From assembly GCA_002292215.1 (NCBI GenBank), contig DBBN01000064.1:45269-98280 (forward strand): a stretch of DNA of 53,012 nt. Reading direction: 5' to 3'. Below are positions 24,140 to 33,921 of this stretch, one piece after another; the stretch's first letter is position 1; each line of letters begins with the position of its first letter. The position numbers and the translations under genes are program-made. A model generated the notes under the pieces. It made no database searches and had not been told where the DNA came from. It saw only the letters and a list, made by a program, of their open reading frames with translations. The stretch is from Glaciecola sp. UBA983 (lineage in GTDB: Bacteria; Pseudomonadota; Gammaproteobacteria; Enterobacterales; Alteromonadaceae).

Positions 24140-25294
24140 ATGTATCAACTTTCTGCATTTTCTATCACGTCGTTTTTATCCGAAAACTGGCAACGTCAAC
24201 CTTGTGTATTAATGAATGTTTTACCTGATTTTGACGATCCGCTAGATGAACATGATCTTGCCGGCTTAGCGCAAGAAGAAGATATAGATAGTCGCATCAT
24301 CAGCCATCTTAATGATGCATGGACGGTTACTGAAGGGCCATTTACAGAGTTTGAAGACTTATGCCAAGGTGCATGGACATTAATGGTGCAAGGGGTTGAT
24401 GCGCATATTGAGGAAGCCGCTTTATTAATGAATGCGTTTAATTTTATTCCGCATTGGCGCATGGATGATTTATTAGTCAGTTTTTCACAGCCTGGTGCCG
24501 GTGTGGGTGCACATATCGATCAATATGATGTTTTTATTGTCCAAGGCAAAGGTCAGCGTCGTTGGCAAGTTGGCGCAAAACCCAAACACTCTAGCCGTTT
24601 TTATCCTCACCCTAAATTACAACAAACCGATGAATTTGAGCCAATTATCGATGTGGTTTTAAATTCTGGTGATGTTTTATATATACCACCGGGTTTTCCG
24701 CATAAAGGAGAATCCCTCAGTGAATGCCTAAACTATTCAATTGGGTTTAGAGCTCCGGATCAATCGGAGCTTTTCCAAGTCATTGCGGATGACTTGTTAG
24801 AAAATGATAAAGTCACGCAACGCTTTAGCGATACGAACCGAGAAACCACTGAGGAGCCTGCTGCTTTGCCAGCTCGTGATATGATGTTATTGAAGGAGTT
24901 ACTACAACAATATGTTACCAGCCCACAAATAGACCAAGTATTAACTGAATATTTGTCAAAACAAAATGAGACATTAGATAACTATGAACTGGACACACCT
25001 ATCTTGCGTGATGAAATACTCGAATTGATGACCCGAGGTATTACGATACAGCATGCCTGTGGTGTAAGACCGGTATACCTAGATCGCCAAACTGACCATA
25101 AAAGTGAAGCGCCATTTATCTTTTTTATCAATGGACAGCAATTTGCTTCGACCGCTGCTGAAAAAGCACTCACCAGCCGAATACTAAATCATTCACAAAC
25201 ATTGCTCCAGTATAGCACCGAGATGAGCGATGCTTGGATTGACATGTTGTGTGAGTTAATTAATCGTGGGTATATAGAGATCGTGGGTGAGTAA
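24140..25294 (+). CDS. roxA: Ribosomal protein L16 arginine 3-hydroxylase (RoxA/YcfD)
   Basis: 2-oxoglutarate/Fe(II) oxygenase that hydroxylates an arginine of ribosomal protein L16. The 384-residue protein has a JmjC-like cupin domain with iron ligands His125-x-Asp127 (GAHIDQYDVF) and His188 (GFPHKGES), the same positions as in E. coli YcfD, followed by a dimerisation region and a C-terminal winged-helix domain. ATG 24140 is used; an upstream in-frame start overlaps the cyclase gene. It shares a probable transcript with the cyclase. Confidence 0.94.
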   Translation: MYQLSAFSITSFLSENWQRQPCVLMNVLPDFDDPLDEHDLAGLAQEEDIDSRIISHLNDAWTVTEGPFTEFEDLCQGAWTLMVQGVDAHIEEAALLMNAFNFIPHWRMDDLLVSFSQPGAGVGAHIDQYDVFIVQGKGQRRWQVGAKPKHSSRFYPHPKLQQTDEFEPIIDVVLNSGDVLYIPPGFPHKGESLSECLNYSIGFRAPDQSELFQVIADDLLENDKVTQRFSDTNRETTEEPAALPARDMMLLKELLQQYVTSPQIDQVLTEYLSKQNETLDNYELDTPILRDEILELMTRGITIQHACGVRPVYLDRQTDHKSEAPFIFFINGQQFASTAAEKALTSRILNHSQTLLQYSTEMSDAWIDMLCELINRGYIEIVGE

Positions 25295-25295
25295 T

Positions 25296-25706
25296 TTACA
25301 CCCACAACTCTTGTTTTTCGCTCAATTGATATAAGCTAATTGCGCGATCTGCCAATAATTTAGCATAGTTTTGTTGCGTTTCATCAATGCCATTAGTGGC
25401 ACTGATATTCTCAGCTTTTAACTGCCATGATAAAGAAAAGTGTTTTAATGCACTCCGTACATCTGGAGCTGTATCAAATGGGATATAATCTGCAGGTAAA
25501 TCACCGCTTAACACCCAAAAGTACTTACCTTGTTGTGATTTGATTTTCCAAACTGCAACATAAGGGGCTAAATAGCGACTCTCTTCTACGACCACTGAAT
25601 CAAACAATACTCCGTTTTCAGCTAAATGTTTATTGGCGCGTTGAAATTGTTCACGCACCCATTGGTCATGTTCGGCTTGTGTCATTGGTGTATTGGTATC
25701 GCTCAT
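25296..25706 (-). CDS. DUF4826-like small cytosolic protein
   Basis: A 136-residue acidic protein with no membrane segment or signal. The pattern QWVREQFQRANKHLAENG, ESRYLAPYVAVWK and the C-terminal NYAKLLADRAISLYQL resembles the DUF4826 family of marine gammaproteobacteria; function is unknown. It starts 47 bases after the ydiJ-type gene on the same strand, so it may be its downstream operon partner, and its stop is two bases from the convergent roxA stop. Confidence 0.7.
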   Translation of the reverse strand: MSDTNTPMTQAEHDQWVREQFQRANKHLAENGVLFDSVVVEESRYLAPYVAVWKIKSQQGKYFWVLSGDLPADYIPFDTAPDVRSALKHFSLSWQLKAENISATNGIDETQQNYAKLLADRAISLYQLSEKQELWV

Positions 25707-25727
25707 AAATCCTCTTTTATTATTCTT

Positions 25728-25761
25728 GTCTTATTTTTTGTCTTATTTTTGTCTTATTTTT
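25728..25761. repeat. Three short tandem repeats at the 3' end of ydiJ
   Basis: Three consecutive copies of GTCTTATTTTT (12, 11 and 11 bases). The stop codon of the large dehydrogenase (25754-25756) lies within the third unit. Probably a slippage-generated repeat; no CRISPR or regulatory meaning is evident. Confidence 0.8.
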
Positions 25762-28700
25762 GTAAAAGTAACTGGTTTAAGACTTGTAATGGATGCTTAG
25801 GTTTTGCCCCGACTAAACGGTCAACTTGGCTGCGACACGAATATCCTGTAACAATGCGCGCTTCCACTGGATATTTGGCTATGGCTTGCTCCCAGCTTAA
25901 TTCAAATATCCCGATACTATTGGCTAAGTGCGAGGCTTCATGTCCATACGTCCCAGCCATGCCACAACAACCCACAGAAACAATATCGACAGCGACATCC
26001 AATTTAGCAAACACTTGCTGCCATTGTCTTTCACTCACAGGTAATGCGGTTTTTTCGGTACAGTGGGTAAATAAACCTAATGCCGTTGCAGGTGGTGTAG
26101 TCACTTGAGCGTTGCTTAATGCCTCACTCGCCATTTGCGATAACCATTCATGAACTGCCAACACACTAAAGTCACCGCGTTTTTCACCGAGTGTCTTGGT
26201 ATATTCATCACGATAAACTAATAGCAATGACGCATCAACACCAATCATAGGAATATCAAATTTGGCAATCTCATTTAAAAAATCAGCAGTGGATTGTGCT
26301 GTGCGCGCAAACTTATCTAAGAAACCTTTGACATGTTGAGGCTTACCATTTGGATTAAATGGCAATAAAATAGGGTCAGATCCCAATTTTTTAGCTAACG
26401 CCATAAAGTCCGCTACGACTTGCGCATCATAGAAACTAGTAAACGGGTCTTGCACGACTAATACCGTTTTATTAGCGTTGTTTTGTGTTTGGATCTGGCG
26501 CAACGTCTCTAACGAAAATGGCGTGTATCCGGCGGACAAATTAGCTAATGTCGGCGTCGAGAGTAATGGCGTATCGACATAACCGATGCTTTCTTTTAAT
26601 AACACTTTGCTCAAGCCTAGGTTAGTGAAGAAATTCACCATACGCGGCATTTTAGCAAGCAACGGCGCCATTTGCTCAATATTAGCAACCAAATAATCTT
26701 TCACCGGACGAGAATAACGCTGATAGTAAATCGATAAAAATTTGGCTCTAAAATCTGGTACATCAACGCCAACAGGACATTGTGCTGAACAAGATTTACA
26801 GGCTAAACACTCATCCATGACCTCAAAGACTTCATGTGAAAAATCAGTACTCGATTTGGCTGAATTGGTGTTAACCATCCTTGACCACCAACTACTCTTA
26901 AATTGCTGTGCATTTAATGCATCAACTTTCACATCTTGTTGAGCGAGTAAGCGTAACCACTCACGGATCATGCCAGCCCGGCCTTTGGGTGAATGACGAC
27001 GATCACCTGTGATCTTGCTCGATGGGCACATCGGTGAGGTCGTATCGTAGTTAAAACATAAGCCGTTTCCGTTACAGCTCATTGCTGGCGCAAATTCTTC
27101 TTTAAATACAACTGGAATGGTTCTGTCATAAGTACCGCGTTTGGTATCAGTGACTTGAACTAATTGTGCATTTGAGTCAATTGGCGTGCAAATTTTGCCT
27201 GGATTCATTTTATTGTGCGGATCGAATACGGCTTTAATTTTACGTAATTCAGTATACAACTCATCACCAAAAAACGCAGGCGCATATTCACTACGATAAC
27301 CTTTTCCATGTTCGCCCCACATTAAACCGCCATACTTGGCAACGAGTGCGACAACTTGGTCTGAGATTTTTTTCAGTAACACTTCTTGTTGTGGATCGTT
27401 CATATCGAGTGCAGGTCTAACATGAAGTACACCGGCATCAACGTGCCCAAACATGCCATAATCCAATTTGTGTTCATCTAAAAGCTCGCGAAACTCCATG
27501 ATAAAATCAGCCAGATTTTCAGGAGGAACAGCCGTATCTTCAGCAAACGCGATAGGCTTTTTCGCACCATCAGTTTTACCTAATAGGCCAACTGACTTTT
27601 TACGCATGGCATAAATTTTTTGAATATCACTGACTTCATACGTAATTTGATAGCCAATCACACCACCTCGATGAGTGGTAATATCATCATCAAGCTCAGC
27701 ACTTAAAGCGGAGATGCGTGCTTTGATTTCGGCTTCATCATTACTGTTATACTCCACCATGTTCAAACCTAACATTTCTTCATTAGGCACATCGGTGATG
27801 AGCTCTGACACCATATGCCAGATTATATCAGCACGAGCAAGGTTTAAGACTTTGGAGTCAACGGTTTCTACCGACGTAGCATTGGCAGCGACCATTTTAG
27901 GGGCATGCCGTAATGCCGATTCAAAAGAGTTGTATTTAATATTCACCAAAGCTTTGTGTTTGGCAATTGGCGTAATATTGAGTTTGGCTTCGGCAACAAA
28001 CGCTAATGAGCCTTCAGAGCCCGCAATTAATCGACTCACATCAAATTGCTGACTATCAGGAATATACGCGTGCTCTAAGTCATATCCCGTTAAAAAACGA
28101 TTTAAGCGTGGGAATTTAGCGAGTATTGCCTCTCGCTGCTCAACACAAGATGTTTGTATTTGCGCTGCAATGGCTTGATAACTGGCTTGAGAATGCGCGA
28201 GACAATCTGCGATCGGCGAAGGTTCAGTGGCTAAGACATCACCATTGGCCAATACGGAGGTTAAGCCTAAGATATGATCGGAGGTTTTACCATAGACTAA
28301 TGAGCCTTGACCAGATGCATCCGTGTTGATCATGCCGCCAACCGTTGCACGATTTGACGTGGATAAATCCGGAGCAAAGAAATACCCAAATGGACGCAGT
28401 GCATCATTGAGTACATCTTTAACAACACCAGCTTGAACTTTTACCCATTGCTCTTTGGCATTGATCTCTAAAATTTGATTCATGTGACGGGATAAATCCA
28501 CCACGATCCCACTCGTTAATGATTGACCATTGGTACCTGTACCACCACCTCTTGCTGAAAAAACAACATCACTAAAGCCTTGTACGACCTGACCAATACA
28601 CGTCAGATCCTGAATGTTTTTGGGATAAACGATAGCTTGCGGTAATTTTTGATAAATAGAATTATCCGTTGCCATCGCTAATCTGCTGGAATATTGCGTT

Positions 28701-28795
28701 TCAATATCGCCAGAAAAACCGGCTTTTGCAAGTGCGGTAAGATAATCTAAATATTGTTGATCAAGGGCATTATTACTATCAAGTACAGGTAACAT
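25754..28795 (-). CDS. ydiJ: YdiJ-type FAD and Fe-S dehydrogenase (probable D-2-hydroxyglutarate dehydrogenase)
   Basis: A 1013-residue fusion: an N-terminal FAD-binding type-4 domain with ARGGGTGTNGQSL near residue 80-92, an FAD-oxidase C-terminal domain with HVDAGVLHVRP near 453, then a ferredoxin-like domain with CLACKSCSAQCP near residue 661, and a C-terminal CCG-like domain (SVGCCGMAGTYG). Length and order match E. coli YdiJ (1018 residues), which oxidises D-2-hydroxyglutarate; earlier annotation as D-lactate dehydrogenase is possible for some homologues. It would donate electrons to a membrane carrier. It follows the ppsA terminator on the same strand and precedes the DUF4826-like gene. 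Confidence 0.88.
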   Translation of the reverse strand: MLPVLDSNNALDQQYLDYLTALAKAGFSGDIETQYSSRLAMATDNSIYQKLPQAIVYPKNIQDLTCIGQVVQGFSDVVFSARGGGTGTNGQSLTSGIVVDLSRHMNQILEINAKEQWVKVQAGVVKDVLNDALRPFGYFFAPDLSTSNRATVGGMINTDASGQGSLVYGKTSDHILGLTSVLANGDVLATEPSPIADCLAHSQASYQAIAAQIQTSCVEQREAILAKFPRLNRFLTGYDLEHAYIPDSQQFDVSRLIAGSEGSLAFVAEAKLNITPIAKHKALVNIKYNSFESALRHAPKMVAANATSVETVDSKVLNLARADIIWHMVSELITDVPNEEMLGLNMVEYNSNDEAEIKARISALSAELDDDITTHRGGVIGYQITYEVSDIQKIYAMRKKSVGLLGKTDGAKKPIAFAEDTAVPPENLADFIMEFRELLDEHKLDYGMFGHVDAGVLHVRPALDMNDPQQEVLLKKISDQVVALVAKYGGLMWGEHGKGYRSEYAPAFFGDELYTELRKIKAVFDPHNKMNPGKICTPIDSNAQLVQVTDTKRGTYDRTIPVVFKEEFAPAMSCNGNGLCFNYDTTSPMCPSSKITGDRRHSPKGRAGMIREWLRLLAQQDVKVDALNAQQFKSSWWSRMVNTNSAKSSTDFSHEVFEVMDECLACKSCSAQCPVGVDVPDFRAKFLSIYYQRYSRPVKDYLVANIEQMAPLLAKMPRMVNFFTNLGLSKVLLKESIGYVDTPLLSTPTLANLSAGYTPFSLETLRQIQTQNNANKTVLVVQDPFTSFYDAQVVADFMALAKKLGSDPILLPFNPNGKPQHVKGFLDKFARTAQSTADFLNEIAKFDIPMIGVDASLLLVYRDEYTKTLGEKRGDFSVLAVHEWLSQMASEALSNAQVTTPPATALGLFTHCTEKTALPVSERQWQQVFAKLDVAVDIVSVGCCGMAGTYGHEASHLANSIGIFELSWEQAIAKYPVEARIVTGYSCRSQVDRLVGAKPKHPLQVLNQLLLQK

Positions 28796-28878
28796 ATAAT
28801 CTTAACGAAGTTATCAATGATGCTAGTATTATACGCAAAAACCCACATAAGGACTATTAATGGGCAAAATATAGTCAT

Positions 28879-28921
28879 AAAAAAACCGTTAAATCCAAGA
28901 TTAACTGAACTTAACGGTTTT
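28879..28921 (-). terminator. Terminator of ppsA
   Basis: AAAACCGTTAA pairs with TTAACGGTTTT across an 18-base loop. Read leftwards it ends in a T-run, so it serves ppsA. Confidence 0.8.
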
Positions 28922-28962
28922 AAATCTTTACATCCTTAGGATAAACATCCTAATCATGCGAG

Positions 28963-31335
28963 TTAGCCATGTTTTTCGGCTAAGTATAACCAGGTTTCAA
29001 CCACTGTATCAGGGTTTAAAGATACACTGTCAATGCCTTGCTCAACCAACCATGCGGCAAGATCCTCATGATCCGATGGTCCTTGACCACAAATACCGAC
29101 ATATTTACCGCGTTTCTTCGCTGCTTGGATCGCCATCGCTAAGAGTTTCTTAACGGCAGGATCACGTTCATCAAATAAATGCGCAATGAGACCAGAATCA
29201 CGATCAAGTCCTAATGTTAACTGGGTTAAATCGTTTGAGCCAATAGAGAACCCATCAAATATATCCAAAAACTCATCCGCTAATAACGCGTTTGAAGGTA
29301 GCTCACACATCATAATGATACGCAGACCATTTTCACCTTTAACTAAACCTTGTTCGGCGAGTAACTCAATGACCTTACGCCCTTCTTCTAACGTCCGTAC
29401 GAAGGGGATCATGATCTCAACATTGTGCAGTTTCATGTCATTGCGAACCCGCTTTATCGCTTCACATTCAAGCGCAAAACAATCACGGAAATCTTCAGAA
29501 ATATAACGTGATGCCCCACGGAAACCTAACATTGGATTTTCTTCATCCGGCTCGTATTGATGCCCACCTACAAGGTTAAAGTATTCGTTAGATTTAAAAT
29601 CGGACATCCGAACAATGACTTTTTCGGGCGAAAATGCACTGCCAATTGTCGCAATTCCTTCTACCAATTTTTGAATATAAAACTCAGTAGGTGATGCATA
29701 TCCAGCCATCATATCGACGATTTCAGCTTTGACGTCTTCAGGTTGAGTATCAAAATTTAATAAGGCTTTTGGATGCACACCGATCATGCGGTTGATGATA
29801 AACTCTAAACGCGCTAAACCCACACCGGCATGTGGTAGACGCGCAAAATCAAAAGCTCGGTCAGGGTTGCCCACATTCATCATTATCTTAAGTGGTAAAT
29901 CAGGCATTGAGTCAATACGTGATGTGACGACATCAAACGCTAATTCATCACCATAGATAAAACCTGTATCACCTTCGGCGCAAGAGACCGTGATTTGATC
30001 GCCAGTCTTAATCAAATCGGTTGCATTTCCACAACCTACTACTGCAGGAATACCTAGTTCACGGGCAATGATAGCAGCGTGACAAGTACGCCCACCACGA
30101 TTAGTCACAATCGCAGATGCACGTTTCATTATCGGCTCCCAATCTGGGTCCGTCATGTCCGTAACTAAGACATCGCCAGGTTGGATTTTATCCATCTCAT
30201 CAATCGACGCGAGGACTTTTGCTTTACCCGCTCCGATTTTATGACCGATGGCACGCCCCGTACAAATGGTAGGCGCATCACCGTTGAGCTGGTAACTTTC
30301 AATAACTTGCATATCTTCACGGCTGCGCACGGTTTCAGGACGAGCTTGCACAATATATAATTTACCATCTACACCGTCTTTTGCCCATTCTATATCCATC
30401 GCTCGACCGTAATGCTGTTCGATAATCACCGCTTGCTTCGCTAACTCTTCAACTTCACTATCGTTGATGGAAAATTGCATGCTGTGCTCACGTTCAATAT
30501 CCACAATCTCAACTTGTTTACCATGGTCTTGATTTTCAGAGTAAATCATTTGAGTGAGTTTACTTCCCAAATTACGTCGCACAACCGCAGGATTACCAGC
30601 GGCTAATGTCGGTTTATGTACATAGAACTCGTCAGGATTGACCGCACCTTGTACCACCATTTCACCTAAGCCGTAGGATGAAGTGATAAAGACAACATCT
30701 TCAAAACCCGACTCGGTATCAATCGTAAACATAACACCTGATGACGATAAGTCAGAGCGAACCATACGCTGGATCCCTGCCGATAAAGCAACACCTTTAT
30801 GGTCGTAACCTTGATGCACGCGATATGAAATCGCACGGTCATTAAATAAGGAGGCGAATACATGCTTGATCGCAACCATAACAGAGTCGTAACCTTTGAC
30901 GTTTAAAAACGTCTCTTGCTGCCCAGCAAAGGAGGCATCTGGCATATCTTCAGCGGTTGCTGAAGAGCGAACAGCAAAAGACGCTTCGTCTCCCGCTGTA
31001 CCTTGGAGTTCAACAAACGCAGTTTTAATGGCGTCTTCTAGTTCAGGCTGAAATGGCGTATCGATGATCCAGTTGCGAATTTGCTCACCCGCTTTAGATA
31101 GCTCAGCGAGATCATCTACATCGAGCACATCAAGGATCTCGTGAATTTTTGCTTCAACGCCACTGCGTTCTAAAAACTCGTTAAATGCATCCGCCGTTGT
31201 GGCAAATCCACCTGGTACTTGCACCCCTGCGTTAGCTAGGTTTGAAATCATTTCACCTAAAGAAGCATTTTTGCCTCCCACTCTGCCAACATCATGCATT
31301 CCAAGTTGTTGATACCATAGAACGTATTCTTGCAC
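28963..31335 (-). CDS. ppsA: Phosphoenolpyruvate synthase
   Basis: Makes phosphoenolpyruvate from pyruvate and ATP, opening gluconeogenesis. The 790-residue protein has an N-terminal ATP-binding domain (GKNASLGEM near residue 22, [16 protein letters not shown] near 123), the phosphohistidine swivel domain with [14 protein letters not shown] (His about 419) and a C-terminal TIM barrel ending in [12 protein letters not shown] with the catalytic Cys (about 748). It diverges from ppsR, its own kinase/phosphotransferase. A perfect HexR box lies about 150 bases upstream, consistent with HexR activation known for Shewanella. Confidence 0.97.
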   Translation of the reverse strand: MQEYVLWYQQLGMHDVGRVGGKNASLGEMISNLANAGVQVPGGFATTADAFNEFLERSGVEAKIHEILDVLDVDDLAELSKAGEQIRNWIIDTPFQPELEDAIKTAFVELQGTAGDEASFAVRSSATAEDMPDASFAGQQETFLNVKGYDSVMVAIKHVFASLFNDRAISYRVHQGYDHKGVALSAGIQRMVRSDLSSSGVMFTIDTESGFEDVVFITSSYGLGEMVVQGAVNPDEFYVHKPTLAAGNPAVVRRNLGSKLTQMIYSENQDHGKQVEIVDIEREHSMQFSINDSEVEELAKQAVIIEQHYGRAMDIEWAKDGVDGKLYIVQARPETVRSREDMQVIESYQLNGDAPTICTGRAIGHKIGAGKAKVLASIDEMDKIQPGDVLVTDMTDPDWEPIMKRASAIVTNRGGRTCHAAIIARELGIPAVVGCGNATDLIKTGDQITVSCAEGDTGFIYGDELAFDVVTSRIDSMPDLPLKIMMNVGNPDRAFDFARLPHAGVGLARLEFIINRMIGVHPKALLNFDTQPEDVKAEIVDMMAGYASPTEFYIQKLVEGIATIGSAFSPEKVIVRMSDFKSNEYFNLVGGHQYEPDEENPMLGFRGASRYISEDFRDCFALECEAIKRVRNDMKLHNVEIMIPFVRTLEEGRKVIELLAEQGLVKGENGLRIIMMCELPSNALLADEFLDIFDGFSIGSNDLTQLTLGLDRDSGLIAHLFDERDPAVKKLLAMAIQAAKKRGKYVGICGQGPSDHEDLAAWLVEQGIDSVSLNPDTVVETWLYLAEKHG

Positions 31336-31488
31336 TATTGAGCCTCCAGCCGTATTCTGTTTAACTAAATGTAGATTATTTATAGTTACTATAGATCATG
31401 TTCTAGATAGCATGAATAAAAAATAACCTAACCAATGAAAAATCATTGTAGAATGATGTACTTACGCTTGTAAAATTTAATTGCAAGC

Positions 31489-31503
31489 TGTAATTAAATT
31501 ACA
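31489..31503. promoter_or_regulatory. HexR operator between ppsA and ppsR
   Basis: TGTAATTAAATTACA is an exact match to the HexR palindrome consensus. It is 19 bases before the ppsR ATG and about 153 before the ppsA ATG. A second imperfect palindrome, CTTGTAAAATTTAATTGCAAG without its outer base (31469-31487), adjoins it and might be a further half-site. The position could repress ppsR while activating ppsA. Confidence 0.88.
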
Positions 31504-31522
31504 ACAATGTTAAGGAGTTGTT

Positions 31523-32335
31523 ATGCGTTCGGCATACTATATTTCAGATGGAACAGCTATAACGTCAGAGGTTTTTGGCCATGCTTTGCTGTCTTTATTC
31601 CCGATCGAATTCAAACACATCACTATCCCTTTTGTTGAAACCGAACAACAGGCTTACGATGTGTTAACAAAAATATCTGAAAGTTTTCAAGATTCTAAAA
31701 CTCGTCCGTTGGTTTTCTATACAATCGTGAATACTGACGTGCGCAAAATCATTTCTAATTCAGTCGGGATCAATTACAACTTTCTGGATCAGTTTGTTGC
31801 CCCTATCGAAAAAATCTTAGGCGTCCCTTCAAAGCCCGAAAAACATCGGACTCATAGCATTCATGAAACCACCTATGATATTCGGATTGAAGCGGTCAAT
31901 TATGCGTTAGCCAATGACGATGGCGCAAATCTCAAAAACTATGCCGATGCTGATATTATCTTGGTAGGTGTATCACGCTCCGGTAAAACTCCGACGAGTT
32001 TGTATCTTGCATTACAGTATGGAATAAAGGCTGCGAATTACCCATTCACGGAGGAAGATCTAGGGGATGTGATTAAGCTCAATCCTGCATTAAAACGCTA
32101 TAAAGAGAAGCTCTTTGGTTTGACCATTCATCCGGAGCGACTGCATCAAATTCGTTCTGAACGCAGAGCCAACTCAAAGTATGCCTCGTTACAACAATGC
32201 CGCATGGAGTTGAGAGAGGTAGAAGGTTTGTATCGGAAAGAACGGATCCCATTTTTAAATTCGACAAAGTTTTCGATTGAAGAAATCTCCGCTAAAATTT
32301 TAGCGACAACAGGGTTACAACGTCGGAAATATTAA
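31523..32335 (+). CDS. ppsR: PEP synthase regulatory protein (bifunctional kinase/pyrophosphorylase)
   Basis: DUF299 enzyme that inactivates PpsA by ADP-dependent phosphorylation of a threonine next to the catalytic histidine and reactivates it by Pi-dependent dephosphorylation. The 270-residue protein starts with RSAYYISDGTAITSE and has the P-loop GVSRSGKTPTSLYLA near residues 149-163. It is divergent from ppsA and converges on rnfH, overlapping its stop by four bases. Confidence 0.95.
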   Translation: MRSAYYISDGTAITSEVFGHALLSLFPIEFKHITIPFVETEQQAYDVLTKISESFQDSKTRPLVFYTIVNTDVRKIISNSVGINYNFLDQFVAPIEKILGVPSKPEKHRTHSIHETTYDIRIEAVNYALANDDGANLKNYADADIILVGVSRSGKTPTSLYLALQYGIKAANYPFTEEDLGDVIKLNPALKRYKEKLFGLTIHPERLHQIRSERRANSKYASLQQCRMELREVEGLYRKERIPFLNSTKFSIEEISAKILATTGLQRRKY

Positions 32336-32751
32336 GCGTCGGAATTGTCTTGTGGAGCTGGGTCGTTTTTTTCAACGTTGCGTTTTGAGGTTTTCGCTCT
32401 GCCGCCCGTTACTTTATCTGCACGCCCTTCTTCTTTTGCTTTTTCCGCACGCATGCGACGCACTTCTTTAGGATCAGCTATTAAAGGTCGATAGATCTCT
32501 ATGCGGTCGCCGTCTTTCAAGGTATCAGTTAATTTGCAGGTGCGATTCCAGATCCCAACTTTGTTTTCGCTCAGATCTATTTCCGGAAAATACCGACTCA
32601 TGCCGGAGGTTTTAATCGTTTGCTCAACGGTTGCATCCGAGGCAACAAGCACCTTAAGAATGAGTTGCTTTTCAGGCGTGCCGTAAACGACTTCGATGTT
32701 AATGGATCCGTTGTCACTCATAATGTTATCGCTCATAATCGTTGTCCGCAT
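32332..32751 (-). CDS. rnfH: RnfH family ubiquitin-like protein
   Basis: A small beta-grasp (UPF0125) protein usually encoded with ratA. The core VEVVYG-like INIEVVYGTPEKQ and DGDRIEIYRPLIADPKEVRRMRAEKA match RnfH; a charged tail of about 35 residues follows. Three in-frame ATGs (32751, 32736, 32721) sit at the start, the last two within a short duplicated Met-Ser-Asp-Asn unit, so the true start is open. It lies 24 bases after ratA. Confidence 0.9.
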   Translation of the reverse strand: MRTTIMSDNIMSDNGSINIEVVYGTPEKQLILKVLVASDATVEQTIKTSGMSRYFPEIDLSENKVGIWNRTCKLTDTLKDGDRIEIYRPLIADPKEVRRMRAEKAKEEGRADKVTGGRAKTSKRNVEKNDPAPQDNSDA

Positions 32752-32775
32752 GCTTACGGTAAAATATAACTTGGA

Positions 32776-33204
32776 CTAACCCACTTGTTTCGCACGTTGT
32801 ATAAAGGCATCCACCATGCTATTGGCAAGGCTATGAAAAATTTTGCCAAACGCCATTTCAATGATACGACTGGTAAATTCAAATTCTAGATTTAATTCAA
32901 TCTTACACGCATGCTCATCTAATTCAGTGAATACCCAACCGCCACTTAGAGATTTAAAGGGTCCATCAGCCAAACTCATTTCAATGCGCGACGGAGCAAC
33001 TAATGTGTTATTAGTAGTAAATGTATGCTTAATACCGGCTTTAGAAATATCCAAACTGGCTTGCATATGTGTGTCATCTACACTATTGATACGCGTTGCC
33101 ACACATCCTGGAATAAACTCCGGGTATGCAATGACATCATTGACTAAATCAAACATCGTTTGCGCGCTGTATGGCACTAACGCACTTTTATTTACTGTTG
33201 CCAT
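32776..33204 (-). CDS. ratA: RatA/Coq10-like START-domain protein
   Basis: A 142-residue polyketide-cyclase/START-fold protein. The start MATVNKSALVPYSAQTMFDL and the VIAYPEFIPGC motif match RatA, described in E. coli as inhibiting 70S association, and also resembling Coq10 quinone-binding proteins, so the real role may be in ubiquinone handling. It forms a two-gene unit with rnfH and diverges from smpB, an arrangement conserved in gammaproteobacteria. Confidence 0.93.
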   Translation of the reverse strand: MATVNKSALVPYSAQTMFDLVNDVIAYPEFIPGCVATRINSVDDTHMQASLDISKAGIKHTFTTNNTLVAPSRIEMSLADGPFKSLSGGWVFTELDEHACKIELNLEFEFTSRIIEMAFGKIFHSLANSMVDAFIQRAKQVG

Positions 33205-33324
33205 CGTGACCTAACATTACTTACGACTAAATATTGGGGTAAGTTTATCATGAAAAGCTTGATTGTTAAGACAATTCCCCCATATTAGATTGCACTGCGA
33301 CAAATCACAGGTACAATAGCGCAC

Positions 33325-33801
33325 ATGAGTAAAAAAAATTCCAAAACCCCAACAGGCACGATTGCACTAAACAAAAAAGCCAAGCACGAATTTAGTCTTA
33401 TCGACAAATTTGAAGCAGGCGTGCAACTCCAAGGCTGGGAAATAAAAAGTATCCGTGCCGGCAAAGTCAATTTGACAGACAGTTATGTCTTCGTCAAAGA
33501 CGGTGAGGCATTCATTACCAACTTGACTATTCAACCTCTAAATCAAGCATCCACGCATGTGATTTGTAGCCCCGATCGCGTGCGCAAATTACTGCTTCAA
33601 AAGCGTGAAATCGAGCAATTGATGGGTGGTCTAGATCGCCAAGGTTTAACCATCGTCGCAACAGCGATGTATTGGAAAGCTTGCTGGGCAAAAATCGAAA
33701 TATGCCTAGCTAAAGGTAAACAAGAGCATGACAAACGTGATGCGATAAAAGATCGTGATTGGGCGCGTCAAAAAGAACGGATGATGAAGGTTAAGAGTTA
33801 A
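33325..33801 (+). CDS. smpB: SmpB, tmRNA-binding protein
   Basis: Binds tmRNA and brings it to stalled ribosomes. The 158-residue protein has the OB-fold core [17 protein letters not shown] and [17 protein letters not shown] and the basic C-terminal tail ([17 protein letters not shown]) that enters the mRNA channel. In many gammaproteobacteria smpB is beside ssrA; here about 4.5 kb (a kinase, a receptor and a small gene) separates them. Confidence 0.97.
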   Translation: MSKKNSKTPTGTIALNKKAKHEFSLIDKFEAGVQLQGWEIKSIRAGKVNLTDSYVFVKDGEAFITNLTIQPLNQASTHVICSPDRVRKLLLQKREIEQLMGGLDRQGLTIVATAMYWKACWAKIEICLAKGKQEHDKRDAIKDRDWARQKERMMKVKS

Positions 33802-33849
33802 GGGTTAAAAATTAAACGTTGATTGTTGAAAATCATTCAGGAGTAGCGA

Positions 33850-33921
33850 ATGTTTACAAACAAAGATACTTATGTTCGATTTTATGTAATTTTTTTGGGG
33901 GTCTTTTTGGTTGGTAAATAA
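33850..33921 (+). other. Short reading frame that may be the displaced 5' end of the histidine kinase
   Basis: ATG 33850 has the best ribosome site nearby (CAGGAG six bases before it) and encodes MFTNKDTYVRFYVIFLGVFL plus three residues before TAA. The next gene runs in the neighbouring frame and opens with a weak TTG. Between them is a homopolymer tract, seven T followed by five G (33890-33901). Joining the frames there would add a further hydrophobic segment to the kinase. This may be a frameshift mutation, a sequencing error, or phase variation. Confidence 0.5.

Noticed and set aside
25728..25761. CRISPR-like or iteron array
   Set aside because: Units are only 11 bases, contiguous without spacers, and lie across a stop codon; simple slippage explains them.
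25626..26108. 160-codon open frame opposite the ydiJ 3' end
   Set aside because: It runs through the tandem repeat and antisense to conserved coding sequence; composition is not protein-like.
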